A stretch of 64,000 bases of DNA from Gavia stellata. Taxonomy: Eukaryota; Chordata; Aves; Gaviiformes; Gaviidae. The stretch is from assembly GCF_030936135.1 (NCBI RefSeq), contig NW_026776931.1, positions 124,001 through 188,000 of the forward strand, read 5' to 3'. Made by a program: the position numbers and the translations under genes. Below, piece by piece: positions 60,101 through 64,000 of the stretch. Position 1 is the stretch's first letter. The number at the start of each line of letters is the position of its first letter. The notes under the pieces were generated by a model. That model saw nothing but the letters and a program-made list of their open reading frames with translations. It was not told the origin of the DNA and did not search any database.

Positions 60101-63100
60101 TGCCTGCAGAGCTGGGAATAGCTGGGCACTCAGCTCCCCACCGATGATGGGTTCTGTTCTTAGAGCTGAAGGGGTCCAGTGCTGACCGTCAAGCCCATCC
60201 AGACAGCACAGACAGCATCCCTGCTGACCACCTCTGAAAGAGGGAACTCAAAGCTGGCATCTTTGTTCCAACTAACAGATCCCACTAAGCAAAAAGAGCC
60301 GGGAACGGCACAGGTTGACAAAGCCTTGACAAGCCCTACATCAGGTGGCTTGGGTGCTGGTGGGACTGCAGGGCTTGCCTAGGTAACTTGGTCCTTCCTT
60401 TTGCTCCTTCATGAGGAGGGACGGGCACCGTAGGCTCCAGTTCAGGAGGAAGAGGGTCTGCAAAACAGATTGTTTAGGTGTTTTCCTGAGTGGGATTGCT
60501 CTGGCAAAGGACCTTCCCATGAATCTTGTAGGTGTTGATTACTGCATTTACCGGTGCTCCTCTGGGGACAGATCTGGTTGCAGAGCAGTACAAATGAATT
60601 TTTTGTTAAGGTCCCATTGGTAGCTGATAAAACCTAGGACATACCCTCCCCATGACTTACCAAAGACTTATTACCAGGTGGTCAGGCTTGGGTTTCACTG
60701 GCTAGAGTTGAGCTTTTACAGCAGTGAATACAGAAATATCCATTTTATTTGCATCTTCCATCCACTTGGAAACATAGCCAGGCTGTGGTTTAAGGGCTCT
60801 CCTTACTCCTCCTTTCAGAGCTGAGCTTCCCGAGTATGTCCTGGACTTTGGCTACGTCATTCTCGGGAACATCCACACACACATCATGAAGATCACCAAC
60901 ACCAGGCAGTTCCCTGTGTCCTTTCACACTGACGGACGTGTCCTGTGTGACACAGGTAACCAGTGCTGGGGAGACTTCACGTGGGCTTGAAGGAGCTGTC
61001 TCTGACAGATTAGCTTAAGCCACTGGACGTGGGGAGTTTTCCTGAGTGCTTGTTTGTATAGCTTTGTCCTCCTTAGTACGCCCTGCTTGGTGCCTCGGAG
61101 CCTGAGTTCTCCTGGCCAGCAGTGCCCAGAGACCTGGCCTGCCTGTGGCTGCCCTAACACGTGATTGCAGGGGCGAGCTGTGCTGATCACCGTGGTCACC
61201 TCTCAGCATGTTCTGCTCTTGGCTACCGTGAGCATCATCTTGAGTTTTTGTGCATGCGGTGGGTTTGCATTGCAAACAGATGGCTCCTTGGTGTTTTGGA
61301 AGTGCTTTGGTTTGGAGCTCGTAATGTCACAGCACTTCTGTTCAGCCTTTATTAAGAAAACAGCCTGTGAGGTCCTCTGGTGTATCAAAATAGGCTTCCG
61401 AAACAGGCCTTGAGGTAAGGCTGCAGTGCCATCAAACGGTGACTCGCTGTGTCTGAGGGCTGGTCAGGTGTCTCCTCTAAGTTGTTTTCCAGGGAGCACC
61501 ACAGCACAGGGGAATCATAGCTGCAAGTTCTCCTTTGGAGAGGTCTGCACATCCTTCCCTGGGATGCCTGATAAAGGAATTACCAGCGCTCCTCAGCTAG
61601 TATGTTTCCTTTTGACCGTGCGAACCTTGGATTCTGGCTGTGAAAAGCCTTTCTCCTGGAGCGGTGACATGGGAGAAAGAGTGGCAGGCTTCTCTGGAGA
61701 GGCAAAGAGCCCTCTTCTTCACAGACCTGCCAGCCAGGACACCCGTATGGCCTTAACGTGCTTGCGACGCATTTCATGTCGCTTGAGTGTCTCAGCTGCT
61801 TTATTTTCATCTGTTCAAGGTTTCAGCGTGGACCTGGACCATGTGAAGCACCTGCCCTGCTGCAAGACCAAGACATTCGAAGTGCGCTTCAACCCAAGTG
61901 TCAACCTGCCACTGGGAGCAGTGGACGTGCTCCTGCCCATCAAGGTACCTCGTGGTCCCTCACCTCCCTGTGCCTGCACCACTTTTTGGGGCAGGCATCA
62001 GGTTGGGGACAGCAGTAGATGTCACTTGGGCTCTCAGCTGGATGCTCTGTCCTTCACTAGGCAGCCAGAGGCCCCACGTTTCATGTCCGCCTCCGTGCCA
62101 ACGTGACTGTGCCGTCCCTCTGCCTCTCCAGGGACAGACCGGAGTTCACTGTCCAGTGTGGGCAGTGCCAGGAAGAAACCATGCAGCTCCACAATCACCT
62201 CCAGGTCCCCTGTAAATGGTTCATCACCATGAATGAGCCTGTTAAGAAGGTAAAGCACAGACAATGTGTAGCGCCTAACTTCTTGGTTGGGTTTTCTTTG
62301 CCTCTCTTGCCTTTTCTGCCCCTGTGGCTGCCTGAGCACTTGGGCTACAGCTCGTGTGAGGAGGCTTTAGAGAGTACAGAGCAAATCTGGTTTGCCTGGA
62401 CCTGTTCACTAGCTGATGCTTTACTTCTCTGCCACCTTCCCCCATTCCTCCTCCAAGGACAGTGCCTCCCCATCTGCCTGCCCTGCCTATATGTCTTCCC
62501 TCCAGTTCTAGAGCAGTGGTGGCCACGGCTGGTCTGGATGCGGATGCTCTCAGCACCGTGACAGTATCTCAGAGCACTGCAGGACCCGAGGGTCTGTCCT
62601 CGCAGACCAAGGAGACCTCCCACAATTGTTTTTTGTGCTCAGGTGGACAAACCTTTGCCAGTGAGGGTGCATCAGAAGCTGCTGCAGGAGTTGAAGGCCA
62701 AGCCCTGTGTCTTCAAGGGGCTGCCTTCGGCTGGAGCCCTGGCCCCAGGACAGCGCTGCAACGTGCGAGTCAGGCTTTCCCTGCCAGAAGAGGTGAGATC
62801 AGCAGGTGTCACCCCCAGGAGATGCGGCAGGGCAGTGTGATAACAAGAGCCCAGCACAGGGAGGAGGAGATGAGGTCTGCCTGCACATGGAACTTTCTGC
62901 AAGCCCCGCACCCATGTTGCCTCAGTTTCCTCTGCAGCGCACTCTTCTGAGAGGGGCTTTGAAATGCCAATGGGGAGCTGGCACAGAGAGCATCAGGGCA
63001 CTGCGGTGTGGCTCCCTCTCGGCGCATGGGGGGAAATCTGCCTGTTTCCCCTCATCTTCCCCCTTGCATGGGCGTGTTTGCAGGCTGCAACACCCTGGTG

Positions 63101-64000
63101 CAGAGCAGCTGGCACGCTCGCAGGGGATAACAAAATCTGGAAGGGCCAATCTAGGCTAATCCTGCTGCTGGTACCAGCAGACAGAACAGCCACCAGACCC
63201 CTTCCTGGGCACGGCAGGACAGTCACCTGTAGTGGTATGCTGCCAGCAGTCCCTGTGGCTCTGGCCCAGCCTGCCTGCACGTTCCCAGGCAGTTTGGGAG
63301 TCAGCATAAAAGATGGAGCATTCCCAAAGGCAGTCTGTGTGTAGCTACCATGACTTCGAAACTGGCAGTGGGTAACAGTATGGACACGAGTGCTTCCACA
63401 CCTAGGAAGCGTCCCAGGGATGTTTGAATTGCTAGTAGAGCTGTAACCATCTTGTCTCTGGCTTTAATCAGAGCCAAGCATTGAGCAGAGAGGAAGACCC
63501 TTATCTCTAGCCAGTGAGAGCTCATCTGCCTCCTTCATGTAGCTGATGTTTGCCTGATGCATGAGTTCCAGGACTGTGTCTGGGCAACATCATAACCCTG
63601 AAGAAGGAGGTGAAGCAGCCCCTGAGTGCTGTGGGAGCTGAGTCCACCCACGAGGGCCTTTCTTATGAGCATTGTGCTCCCTCATGACTAGTGGAAACAT
63701 GTGGTAGTCTGTTTTAGATCCATCTGATCCCCAAATATGCAGTTCCACTTCACAGCAGGATTCATCCCCATTACTCAGAGCCAGCATGCAGGTGCCATAG
63801 CCCCTGCTATAAGTTACTATCTGTTTTCCATTCACCTTACAGGTGCTGGTAACATCCCTGACCTTGGGGCAAGGGTTAACTTTGAGGCCCTGTCACCTGG
63901 GACTTCATGGAGGAGCTCTCTGCACTTCTCTCTTTTCAGAAGTCCTACAGAAGCAAGCTGAAGGTTAACATTTGCCAGAGCAGCCAGCCCCTCCAGCTGC
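62..64000 (+). CDS. HYDIN: HYDIN, axonemal central pair protein, internal part of the gene (31 exons, both ends outside the window)
   Basis: Known role: HYDIN is a very large ASH-repeat protein of the central pair apparatus (C2b projection region) of motile 9+2 cilia. Loss causes stiff cilia, hydrocephalus in mice and primary ciliary dyskinesia in people. Seen here: 31 exons, all with GT donors and AG acceptors, whose joined translation (about 1,630 codons) matches the N-terminal part of HYDIN as I know it from mammals, in order and without rearrangement. About 13 ASH repeats can be traced by their opening strands, for example '[10 protein letters not shown]', '[10 protein letters not shown]', '[10 protein letters not shown]', '[10 protein letters not shown]' and '[10 protein letters not shown]'. 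Exon phases fit at every junction except E16/E17 and inside E25. The family length is about 5,100 residues, so roughly a third lies here. No start or stop codon of the gene is in the window. Confidence 0.96.
3602..3736 (+). CDS. HYDIN: HYDIN exon E2 (middle of ASH repeat 1)
   Basis: The exon encodes 45 residues, '[16 protein letters not shown]' to '[11 protein letters not shown]', phase 0 at both ends. The acceptor is CTGCAG at 3596-3601 and the donor is GTGAGA at 3737. The pattern '[18 protein letters not shown]' is typical of the central strands of an ASH or MSP-like beta sandwich, where a proline or glycine turn leads into a hydrophobic strand ending in F-x-P. It joins E1 in frame. Confidence 0.95.
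3737..9229 (+). other. HYDIN intron 2 (5.5 kb)
   Basis: No coding sequence was recognised in this intron. It holds one decayed plus-strand CR1 fragment near 8435-8650 (listed separately), a short C run near 6676-6690 and short A-rich runs near 7325. The small open frames on both strands have no family resemblance, and HYDIN protein runs continuously from E2 to E3, so no exon is expected here. Confidence 0.8.
8435..8650 (+). repeat. Decayed CR1 LINE 3' fragment, plus strand
   Basis: The order of short blocks matches the region of CR1 around the end of its reverse transcriptase frame: an 'attgagattagatacaggaa' block, then 'ctggaacaggctgctgaggg', then 'ggtggagttgttagtgcttt' and a 'ggatcagataacctttta' block. 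Many substitutions and short gaps show that it is old. It has no coding capacity. Boundaries are approximate and were judged by eye. Confidence 0.6.
9230..9429 (+). CDS. HYDIN: HYDIN exon E3 (end of ASH 1, start of ASH 2)
   Basis: The exon is 200 bp, entered in phase 0 and left with two bases (AG) over. It encodes '[19 protein letters not shown]', which closes repeat 1, and then '[20 protein letters not shown]' and '[15 protein letters not shown]', which open repeat 2. This is one of the most conserved stretches of HYDIN and anchors the gene call. The acceptor is CTGCAG before 9230 and the donor is GTAAAG at 9430. The 2.7-kb intron that follows (9430-12085) contains an 11-A run near 11563 and nothing else recognisable. 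Confidence 0.97.
12086..12210 (+). CDS. HYDIN: HYDIN exon E4 (ASH repeat 2)
   Basis: The first base completes the AG|C serine codon split with E3, giving '[15 protein letters not shown]'. The exon goes on through '[19 protein letters not shown]' to 'VVHYDTG' and leaves one base (G) over. The stretch '[11 protein letters not shown]' is the hallmark late-strand motif of ASH domains. The acceptor is CTTGCAG and the donor is GTAAGT at 12211. The next intron (12211-15585, 3.4 kb) holds a perfect 18-bp palindrome at 13616-13633 and no gene. Confidence 0.96.
13594..13633 (+). repeat. Direct repeat plus perfect 18-bp palindrome in intron 4
   Basis: The sequence 'tggaaaagtacta' occurs twice (about 13591 and 13613). 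The second copy runs into 'aaaagtactagtactttt' (13616-13633), which equals its own reverse complement. It could extrude as a small cruciform, but no function is implied. Confidence 0.85.
15586..15787 (+). CDS. HYDIN: HYDIN exon E5 (end of ASH 2, start of ASH 3)
   Basis: The exon enters with one base carried over (G|GT, glycine) and leaves two (AG). It encodes '[19 protein letters not shown]', then '[20 protein letters not shown]' and '[18 protein letters not shown]'. The pattern 'V-x-I-x-N-R-S-x-x-x-A-x-F-x-W' is the conserved second strand pair of an ASH domain, with the expected asparagine and tryptophan. The acceptor is TTGCAG and the donor is GTGCGT at 15788. The following intron (15788-17594) has T-rich tracts near 16931-16951 and no gene. 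Confidence 0.96.
17595..17778 (+). CDS. HYDIN: HYDIN exon E6 (charged helical insert within ASH 3)
   Basis: The first base closes AG|G, then 61 codons follow, ending in phase 0. The sequence begins '[19 protein letters not shown]', contains '[19 protein letters not shown]' and ends '[10 protein letters not shown]'. The rich mix of R, E, Q and L suggests an alpha-helical, possibly coiled-coil, insertion in the beta-sandwich repeat, as HYDIN proteins have at this place. The acceptor is GCCGCAG and the donor is GTAAGC at 17779. A CCT-rich run follows at 17803-17823. The rest of the 1.4-kb intron has only T runs near 18487. Confidence 0.96.
19195..19294 (+). CDS. HYDIN: HYDIN exon E7 (ASH repeat 3)
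   Basis: The exon is 100 bp and enters in phase 0 with '[18 protein letters not shown]', going on to '[15 protein letters not shown]' and one base (G) over. The pattern 'W-P-N-S-x-A-E-I-x-V-I-F-K-P' is a classic ASH strand motif. The acceptor is TTTTAG and the donor is GTACAG at 19295, weaker than most donors here. The intron to 20451 shows nothing recognisable. Confidence 0.95.
20452..20570 (+). CDS. HYDIN: HYDIN exon E8 (end of ASH 3, start of ASH 4)
   Basis: The exon carries one base in (G|GC) and ends in phase 0. It encodes '[19 protein letters not shown]' and '[19 protein letters not shown]'. The 'L-P-L-x-I-K-G-E-G' closing strand followed at once by the next 'F-x-x-L-D-I-G' opening strand marks a repeat boundary. 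The acceptor is CCCCAG and the donor is GTGAGC at 20571. The 2-kb intron that follows (20571-22609) is AT-richer and empty to my reading. Confidence 0.96.
22610..22833 (+). CDS. HYDIN: HYDIN exon E9 (ASH repeat 4)
   Basis: The exon is 224 bp, entered in phase 0 and left with AG over. It encodes '[18 protein letters not shown]', '[18 protein letters not shown]' and '[18 protein letters not shown]', and ends near '[11 protein letters not shown]'. The match to mammalian HYDIN is close and uninterrupted. The acceptor is CTGCAG and the donor is GTGAGG at 22834. The long following intron (22834-26714) contains a CR1 LINE and a probable MIR fragment, listed separately. Confidence 0.97.
23063..23625 (-). 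mobile_element. CR1 non-LTR retrotransposon, 5'-truncated, minus strand
   Basis: Read on the minus strand, this encodes the C-terminal end of the CR1 reverse transcriptase protein: '[16 protein letters not shown]', '[20 protein letters not shown]' and '[10 protein letters not shown]' are family hallmarks. It ends with the CR1 3' tail, seen on the plus strand as 'atcatagaatggtttgggtt'. The catalytic core is absent because the 5' end is truncated near 23625, the usual result of target-primed reverse transcription. The frame stays open for about 150 codons of recognisable protein. Near 23195-23200 an apparent small deletion, compared with the CR1 consensus as I recall it, throws the tail out of frame. 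It lies antisense in HYDIN intron 9 and is non-autonomous. CR1 is the dominant LINE of birds and other sauropsids, which supports the host call. Confidence 0.93.
26397..26460 (+). repeat. Probable MIR SINE core fragment
   Basis: The block 'acagatggggaaactgaggc' followed by 'acggag' and 'cttgttcagggtcc' matches the conserved MIR core ('acagatgaggaaactgaggc', then a cagag block, then a 'cttgcccaaggtc' block) with few changes. MIR is an ancient tRNA-derived SINE shared by amniotes and is rare and decayed in birds. Only about 60 bp are visible. The call rests on my recall of the consensus. Confidence 0.6.
26715..26782 (+). CDS. HYDIN: HYDIN exon E10 (start of ASH 5)
   Basis: This is the smallest complete exon in the window at 68 bp. 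The first base completes AG|G, followed by '[19 protein letters not shown]' and 'VSF', and one base (G) is left over. The pattern 'F-x-F-N-V-P-x-L-x-F-G-D-V' is a textbook ASH opening strand. The acceptor is CTCACAG and the donor is GTGAGT at 26783. The 2-kb intron that follows (26783-28780) has no repeat or gene that I recognise. Confidence 0.96.
28781..29016 (+). CDS. HYDIN: HYDIN exon E11 (ASH repeat 5)
   Basis: One base is carried in (G|GC) and the exon ends in phase 0. It begins '[20 protein letters not shown]', passes '[14 protein letters not shown]' and '[18 protein letters not shown]' and ends 'VVDIQ'. The segment between the two halves (about residues 30-50 of the exon, S/T/D-rich) is a surface loop that varies between species. 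The acceptor is TTCCTAG and the donor is GTATGG at 29017. The intron to 29854 is plain. Confidence 0.96.
29855..29955 (+). CDS. HYDIN: HYDIN exon E12 (end of ASH 5)
   Basis: The exon is 101 bp, entered in phase 0 and left with AG over. It encodes '[20 protein letters not shown]' and then '[13 protein letters not shown]'. Alternating hydrophobic residues form the last strands of the repeat. The acceptor is CCCCCAG and the donor is GTATCA at 29956. The intron (29956-31221) shows no feature. Confidence 0.96.
31222..31357 (+). CDS. HYDIN: HYDIN exon E13 (start of ASH 6)
   Basis: The first base closes AG|A (arginine), then '[19 protein letters not shown]' and '[20 protein letters not shown]' follow, ending 'YAVLPQ' in phase 0. 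This is another opening strand of the V-x-F-G type. The acceptor is TGCCTAG and the donor is GTTTGG at 31358, one of the weakest donors in the window. The short intron (31358-31835) carries a 40-bp tandem duplication. Confidence 0.95.
31471..31550 (+). repeat. 40-bp tandem duplication in intron 13
   Basis: The units 31471-31510 and 31511-31550 are the same length and differ at four positions by eye, so they are about 90% identical. Each starts 'aataggaacct' after one base and ends 'gaagcagtt' or 'aaagcagtt'. It is a simple local duplication that has begun to diverge and lies entirely within the intron. Confidence 0.95.
31836..32000 (+). CDS. HYDIN: HYDIN exon E14 (end of ASH 6)
   Basis: The exon encodes 55 residues, phase 0 at both ends: '[19 protein letters not shown]', '[17 protein letters not shown]', '[15 protein letters not shown]'. 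The segment 'S-S-P-T-P-x-G-x-I' matches HYDIN closely. The acceptor is CTTATAG and the donor is GTGAGT at 32001. The 1.5-kb intron (32001-33501) contains a 171-codon open frame at 32893-33408 that resembles nothing known to me and is treated as chance. Confidence 0.95.
33502..33654 (+). CDS. HYDIN: HYDIN exon E15 (start of ASH 7)
   Basis: The exon encodes 51 residues, phase 0 at both ends: '[20 protein letters not shown]', '[18 protein letters not shown]', '[13 protein letters not shown]'. The acceptor region reads GAG-CAG-AAG, three AG dinucleotides three bases apart. I chose the CAG, giving K as the first residue. The other choices would add a glutamine or remove the lysine without a frameshift. 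The donor is GTAAGT at 33655. The 5.2-kb intron that follows is described separately. Confidence 0.94.
33655..38862 (+). other. HYDIN intron 15 (5.2 kb)
   Basis: No exon is expected because E15 and E16 are contiguous in HYDIN and in phase. The intron contains a G-rich stretch at 34303-34358 with repeated GGG tracts and a 13-A run at 37083-37095. Short open frames on both strands resemble no family. Confidence 0.8.
34303..34358 (+). repeat. G-rich tract with seven or so GGG runs in intron 15
   Basis: Runs of three to five G follow each other with loops of 1 to about 11 bases, for example 'gggaagggctcggg' at 34327-34340. The spacing could allow a G-quadruplex on the coding strand and so in the pre-mRNA. 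This is a compositional observation only. Confidence 0.5.
38863..39101 (+). CDS. HYDIN: HYDIN exon E16 (end of ASH 7, first strand of ASH 8)
   Basis: The exon is 239 bp, entered in phase 0 with '[19 protein letters not shown]', continuing '[19 protein letters not shown]' and '[20 protein letters not shown]', and ending '[10 protein letters not shown]' with AG over. The acceptor is TTGCAG and the donor is GTAGGC at 39102. In other HYDIN proteins the next residues begin a stretch of about 90 residues that I could not find downstream. Joining directly to E17 gives AGG then TAG. See the finding on the missing exon. Confidence 0.95.
39102..41795 (+). other. HYDIN intron 16 (2.7 kb), where one exon is expected but not seen
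   Basis: E16 ends in phase 2 and E17 begins in phase 0, so an exon of length 3n+1 (about 280 bp from the protein as I recall it) should lie here. I read all forward frames for the conserved start of ASH 8 (tyrosine- and histidine-rich strand, then an I/L-x-N-K-G turn) and found no match. The open frames at 39544-39807, 40118-40330, 40152-40466 and 40853-41122 do not resemble it. There is no run of N in the sequence. Confidence 0.75.
41796..41939 (+). CDS. HYDIN: HYDIN exon E17 (end of ASH 8, start of ASH 9)
   Basis: The exon encodes 48 residues, phase 0 at both ends: '[19 protein letters not shown]', '[19 protein letters not shown]', '[10 protein letters not shown]'. It matches the HYDIN segment that follows the missing region. 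The acceptor is CATGCAG and the donor is GTAAGT at 41940. The intron to 43339 has no recognised element. Confidence 0.95.
43340..43483 (+). CDS. HYDIN: HYDIN exon E18 (ASH repeat 9)
   Basis: The exon encodes 48 residues, phase 0 at both ends: '[20 protein letters not shown]', '[16 protein letters not shown]', '[12 protein letters not shown]'. The pattern 'Y-Q-P-L-x-x-K-N-x-S-x-L-P' aligns well with HYDIN. The coding part upstream of the internal ATG at 43391 is real, since it continues E17 exactly. The acceptor is TCTGTAG and the donor is GTGAGC at 43484. The following intron (43484-44337) is empty. Confidence 0.95.
44338..44651 (+). CDS. HYDIN: HYDIN exon E19 (end of ASH 9, start of ASH 10)
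   Basis: At 314 bp this is the longest exon in the window, entered in phase 0 and left with AG over. It contains '[20 protein letters not shown]', '[20 protein letters not shown]', '[20 protein letters not shown]' and '[15 protein letters not shown]'. The string 'V-D-F-G-C-x-L-N-D-T-E' is nearly invariant in HYDIN. The acceptor is TTGCAG and the donor is GTATGT at 44652. The frame stays open for about 150 bp into the intron, but protein similarity stops at the donor. Confidence 0.97.
50107..50260 (-). mobile_element. CR1 LINE 3'-end fragment, minus strand
   Basis: The plus strand starts 'cacagaatcatagaatatct', then 'ggttggaagggatc' and 'gagtccaactccc', the inverted 3' untranslated end of CR1. 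It ends near 'cttgaactctgacag', a block typical of CR1 tails, then decays around 50260. It is only about 150 bp long, strongly 5'-truncated and without coding sequence. It is antisense to HYDIN, like the copy in intron 9. Confidence 0.9.
50517..50554 (+). repeat. 15-bp direct repeat overlapping a 9-bp hairpin
   Basis: The sequence 'ggagttgttattaac' occurs exactly at 50517-50531 and 50540-50554. The first copy with its right flank (50518-50536) also forms a perfect inverted repeat of 9-base arms with one central base. This is a compact structure in intron 19 with no known role. Confidence 0.9.
52602..52794 (+). CDS. HYDIN: HYDIN exon E20 (disordered linker inside ASH 10)
   Basis: The first base closes AG|G, then 64 codons follow: '[20 protein letters not shown]', '[16 protein letters not shown]' and '[18 protein letters not shown]', ending 'LEAK' in phase 0. 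The composition is rich in A, E, P, S and G without hydrophobic strands, so the segment is probably unstructured. Other HYDIN proteins also have a poorly conserved linker here. The call rests on phase, position and the open frame more than on similarity. The acceptor is TTTCCAG and the donor GTAGAT at 52795 is weak. The intron (52795-54700) has a G/T-rich tract at 53009-53057 and a 19-bp tandem repeat at 53652-53689. Confidence 0.85.
53009..53057 (+). repeat. G/T-only low-complexity tract in intron 20
   Basis: This run is made only of G and T, with alternating G clusters and long T runs. On the other strand it is A/C only. It is probably a degraded simple repeat or an old poly(A)-type tail. 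No element could be recognised next to it. Confidence 0.8.
53652..53689 (+). repeat. 19-bp tandem duplication in intron 20
   Basis: The units 'ttcaaaggattcttctgga' (53652-53670) and 'ttcaaaggatgcttctaga' (53671-53689) differ at two positions. This is a minor local duplication. Confidence 0.9.
54701..54835 (+). CDS. HYDIN: HYDIN exon E21 (acidic linker with short internal repeat, ASH 10)
   Basis: The exon encodes 45 residues, phase 0 at both ends: '[20 protein letters not shown]', '[18 protein letters not shown]', 'LALGVEE'. It contains a 7-residue near-repeat (AAELEGA / AAEMEGA), and helix-favouring residues dominate. Similarity to HYDIN is limited to its end, which leads straight into the conserved 'VFDILPLYG' of E22. 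The acceptor is TTTTCCAG and the donor is GTAAGT at 54836. Confidence 0.85.
55377..55586 (+). CDS. HYDIN: HYDIN exon E22 (end of ASH 10, start of ASH 11)
   Basis: The exon encodes 70 residues, phase 0 at both ends: '[20 protein letters not shown]', '[19 protein letters not shown]', '[20 protein letters not shown]', '[10 protein letters not shown]'. The 'G-V-L-Q-P-G-E-S-x-x-V-T-F-T-F' motif is a canonical ASH strand pair. The acceptor is CCTCCAG and the donor is GTACCG at 55587. The intron to 56476 shows nothing. Confidence 0.97.
56477..56614 (+). CDS. HYDIN: HYDIN exon E23 (ASH repeat 11)
   Basis: The exon encodes 46 residues, phase 0 at both ends: '[20 protein letters not shown]', '[19 protein letters not shown]', 'PLVVPST'. 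The pattern 'V-T-L-x-N-x-G-K-V-G-F' matches the HYDIN repeat. The acceptor is CTTCAG and the donor is GTGAGT at 56615. The 1.7-kb intron (56615-58312) is GC-rich in its second half but holds no recognisable element. Confidence 0.96.
58313..58490 (+). CDS. HYDIN: HYDIN exon E24 (end of ASH 11)
   Basis: The exon is 178 bp, entered in phase 0 and left with one base (G) over. It encodes '[20 protein letters not shown]', '[19 protein letters not shown]' and '[20 protein letters not shown]'. The string '[14 protein letters not shown]' is identical to mammalian HYDIN as I recall it. The acceptor is CCTGCAG and the donor is GTGAGC at 58491. The intron to 59003 is plain. Confidence 0.97.
59004..59132 (+). 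CDS. HYDIN: HYDIN exon E25 with apparent 1-base frameshift (charged linker)
   Basis: One base is carried in (G|GA). The frame first reads '[16 protein letters not shown]' and then 'LRQPEG' followed by TGA at 59069-59071. The other frame, open after a TAA at 59052-59054, reads '[20 protein letters not shown]' then 'TV' up to the donor GTGAGA at 59133, and this continues HYDIN. Length arithmetic agrees: 1+129 bases leaves a remainder of one, while E26 is read in phase 0. So one surplus base lies between 59055 and 59071, most simply in the GGG at 59065-59067. It is either a sequence error or a real lesion. The intron (59133-59881) has no element. Confidence 0.85.
59882..60015 (+). CDS. HYDIN: HYDIN exon E26 (helical linker before ASH 12)
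   Basis: The exon is 134 bp, phase 0 in and two bases (AA) over. It encodes '[20 protein letters not shown]', '[20 protein letters not shown]' and 'RKLL'. The Q/E/L-rich start suggests a helix, and the 'R-R-K-L' end matches HYDIN just before '[10 protein letters not shown]'. The donor was set at GTTAGT (60016) because only this joins in frame to E27. The frame itself runs on to a stop in the intron. The acceptor is TCCTCAG. Confidence 0.94.
60819..60955 (+). CDS. HYDIN: HYDIN exon E27 (start of ASH 12)
   Basis: The first base completes AA|A (lysine), then '[20 protein letters not shown]' and '[19 protein letters not shown]' follow, ending 'RVLCDT' plus one base (G). The opening strand V-L-D-F-G-Y is highly conserved. 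The acceptor is CTTTCAG and the donor is GTAACC at 60956. The intron to 61819 contains no recognisable element. Confidence 0.97.
61820..61944 (+). CDS. HYDIN: HYDIN exon E28 (ASH repeat 12)
   Basis: One base is carried in (G|GT) and the exon ends in phase 0: '[20 protein letters not shown]', '[20 protein letters not shown]', 'IK'. The acceptor is a less usual AAG (ctgttcaag). No alternative AG gives the frame demanded by E27. The donor is GTACCT at 61945. The following intron is only 116 bp, the shortest in the window. Confidence 0.95.
62061..62249 (+). CDS. HYDIN: HYDIN exon E29 (end of ASH 12, start of ASH 13)
   Basis: The exon encodes 63 residues, phase 0 at both ends: '[20 protein letters not shown]', '[20 protein letters not shown]', '[14 protein letters not shown]'. 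The CGQC pair and 'L-x-N-H-L-Q-V-P-C-x-W-F' match HYDIN closely. The opening strand reads R-P-E-F where HYDIN usually has V-D-F. The acceptor is CACTAG and the donor is GTAAAG at 62250. The intron (62250-62642) is plain. Confidence 0.96.
62643..62792 (+). CDS. HYDIN: HYDIN exon E30 (ASH repeat 13)
   Basis: The exon encodes 50 residues, phase 0 at both ends: '[19 protein letters not shown]', '[20 protein letters not shown]', '[11 protein letters not shown]'. The pattern 'P-x-x-G-x-L-x-P-G-x-x-x-N-V-x-V' is the usual ASH central strand pair. The acceptor is GTGCTCAG and the donor is GTGAGA at 62793. The 1.1-kb intron (62793-63939) shows no feature. Confidence 0.95.
63940..64000 (+). CDS. HYDIN: HYDIN exon E31, partial (ASH repeat 13, cut by window end)
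   Basis: The exon enters in phase 0 after TTTTCAG with '[20 protein letters not shown]' and is cut off by the window edge with one base of the next codon. It continues E30 in frame and corresponds to the last strands of an ASH repeat. The gene goes on beyond the window. Confidence 0.92.

Noticed and set aside
1-64000. CRISPR array, tRNA or rRNA gene, bacterial operon or other novel system
   Set aside because: None of the required structures were seen. The sequence is ordinary vertebrate intron and exon throughout.

Overview
The window is vertebrate nuclear DNA and holds one gene only: an internal piece of HYDIN, read on the + strand across the whole 64 kb. HYDIN is the giant central-pair protein of motile cilia. 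The organism is most likely a bird. The introns contain CR1 LINE copies with avian-type 3' ends (23063-23625 and 50107-50260 on the minus strand, and a decayed copy near 8435-8650 on the plus strand). The gene is also compact: 31 exons in 64 kb, with introns of 116 bp to 7.9 kb. A crocodilian or turtle, which also carry CR1, cannot be excluded from sequence alone. The first exon begins behind a good acceptor and the last is cut by the window edge, so neither end of the gene, nor its promoter or poly(A) signal, is here.

I resolved 31 coding exons (called E1-E31), with acceptors and donors placed by reading-frame phase and by protein similarity to HYDIN recalled from the mammalian protein. Together they carry about 4,890 coding bases, roughly 1,630 codons, equal to an N-terminal stretch of a protein of about 5,100 residues. 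The product is a chain of about 13 ASH (ASPM-SPD-2-Hydin) immunoglobulin-like beta-sandwich repeats. Each opens with a hydrophobic strand of the type 'x-V/L-x-F-G' and usually spans two or three exons. E1-E3 hold repeat 1, E3-E5 repeat 2, E5-E8 repeat 3 with a charged helical insert in E6, E8-E9 repeat 4, E10-E12 repeat 5, E13-E14 repeat 6, E15-E16 repeat 7, E16-E17 repeat 8 (core missing), E17-E19 repeat 9, E19-E22 repeat 10 with a fast-evolving linker in E20-E21, E22-E24 repeat 11, a charged linker in E24-E26, E27-E29 repeat 12 and E29-E31 repeat 13.

Two places break an otherwise perfect phase chain. Between E16 (ends phase 2) and E17 (starts phase 0) the exon expected from other HYDIN proteins is not found, and direct splicing would give an immediate stop. 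In E25 one extra base, most simply in the G run at 59065-59067, shifts the frame and creates a TGA at 59069-59071. The neighbouring exons need the frame without that base. Both may be assembly or sequencing faults, or real lesions. The other 29 exons look intact, which favours a working gene. Introns otherwise hold CR1 pieces, one probable ancient MIR piece, short tandem repeats and palindromes. I saw no second gene, RNA gene, CRISPR array or novel system.
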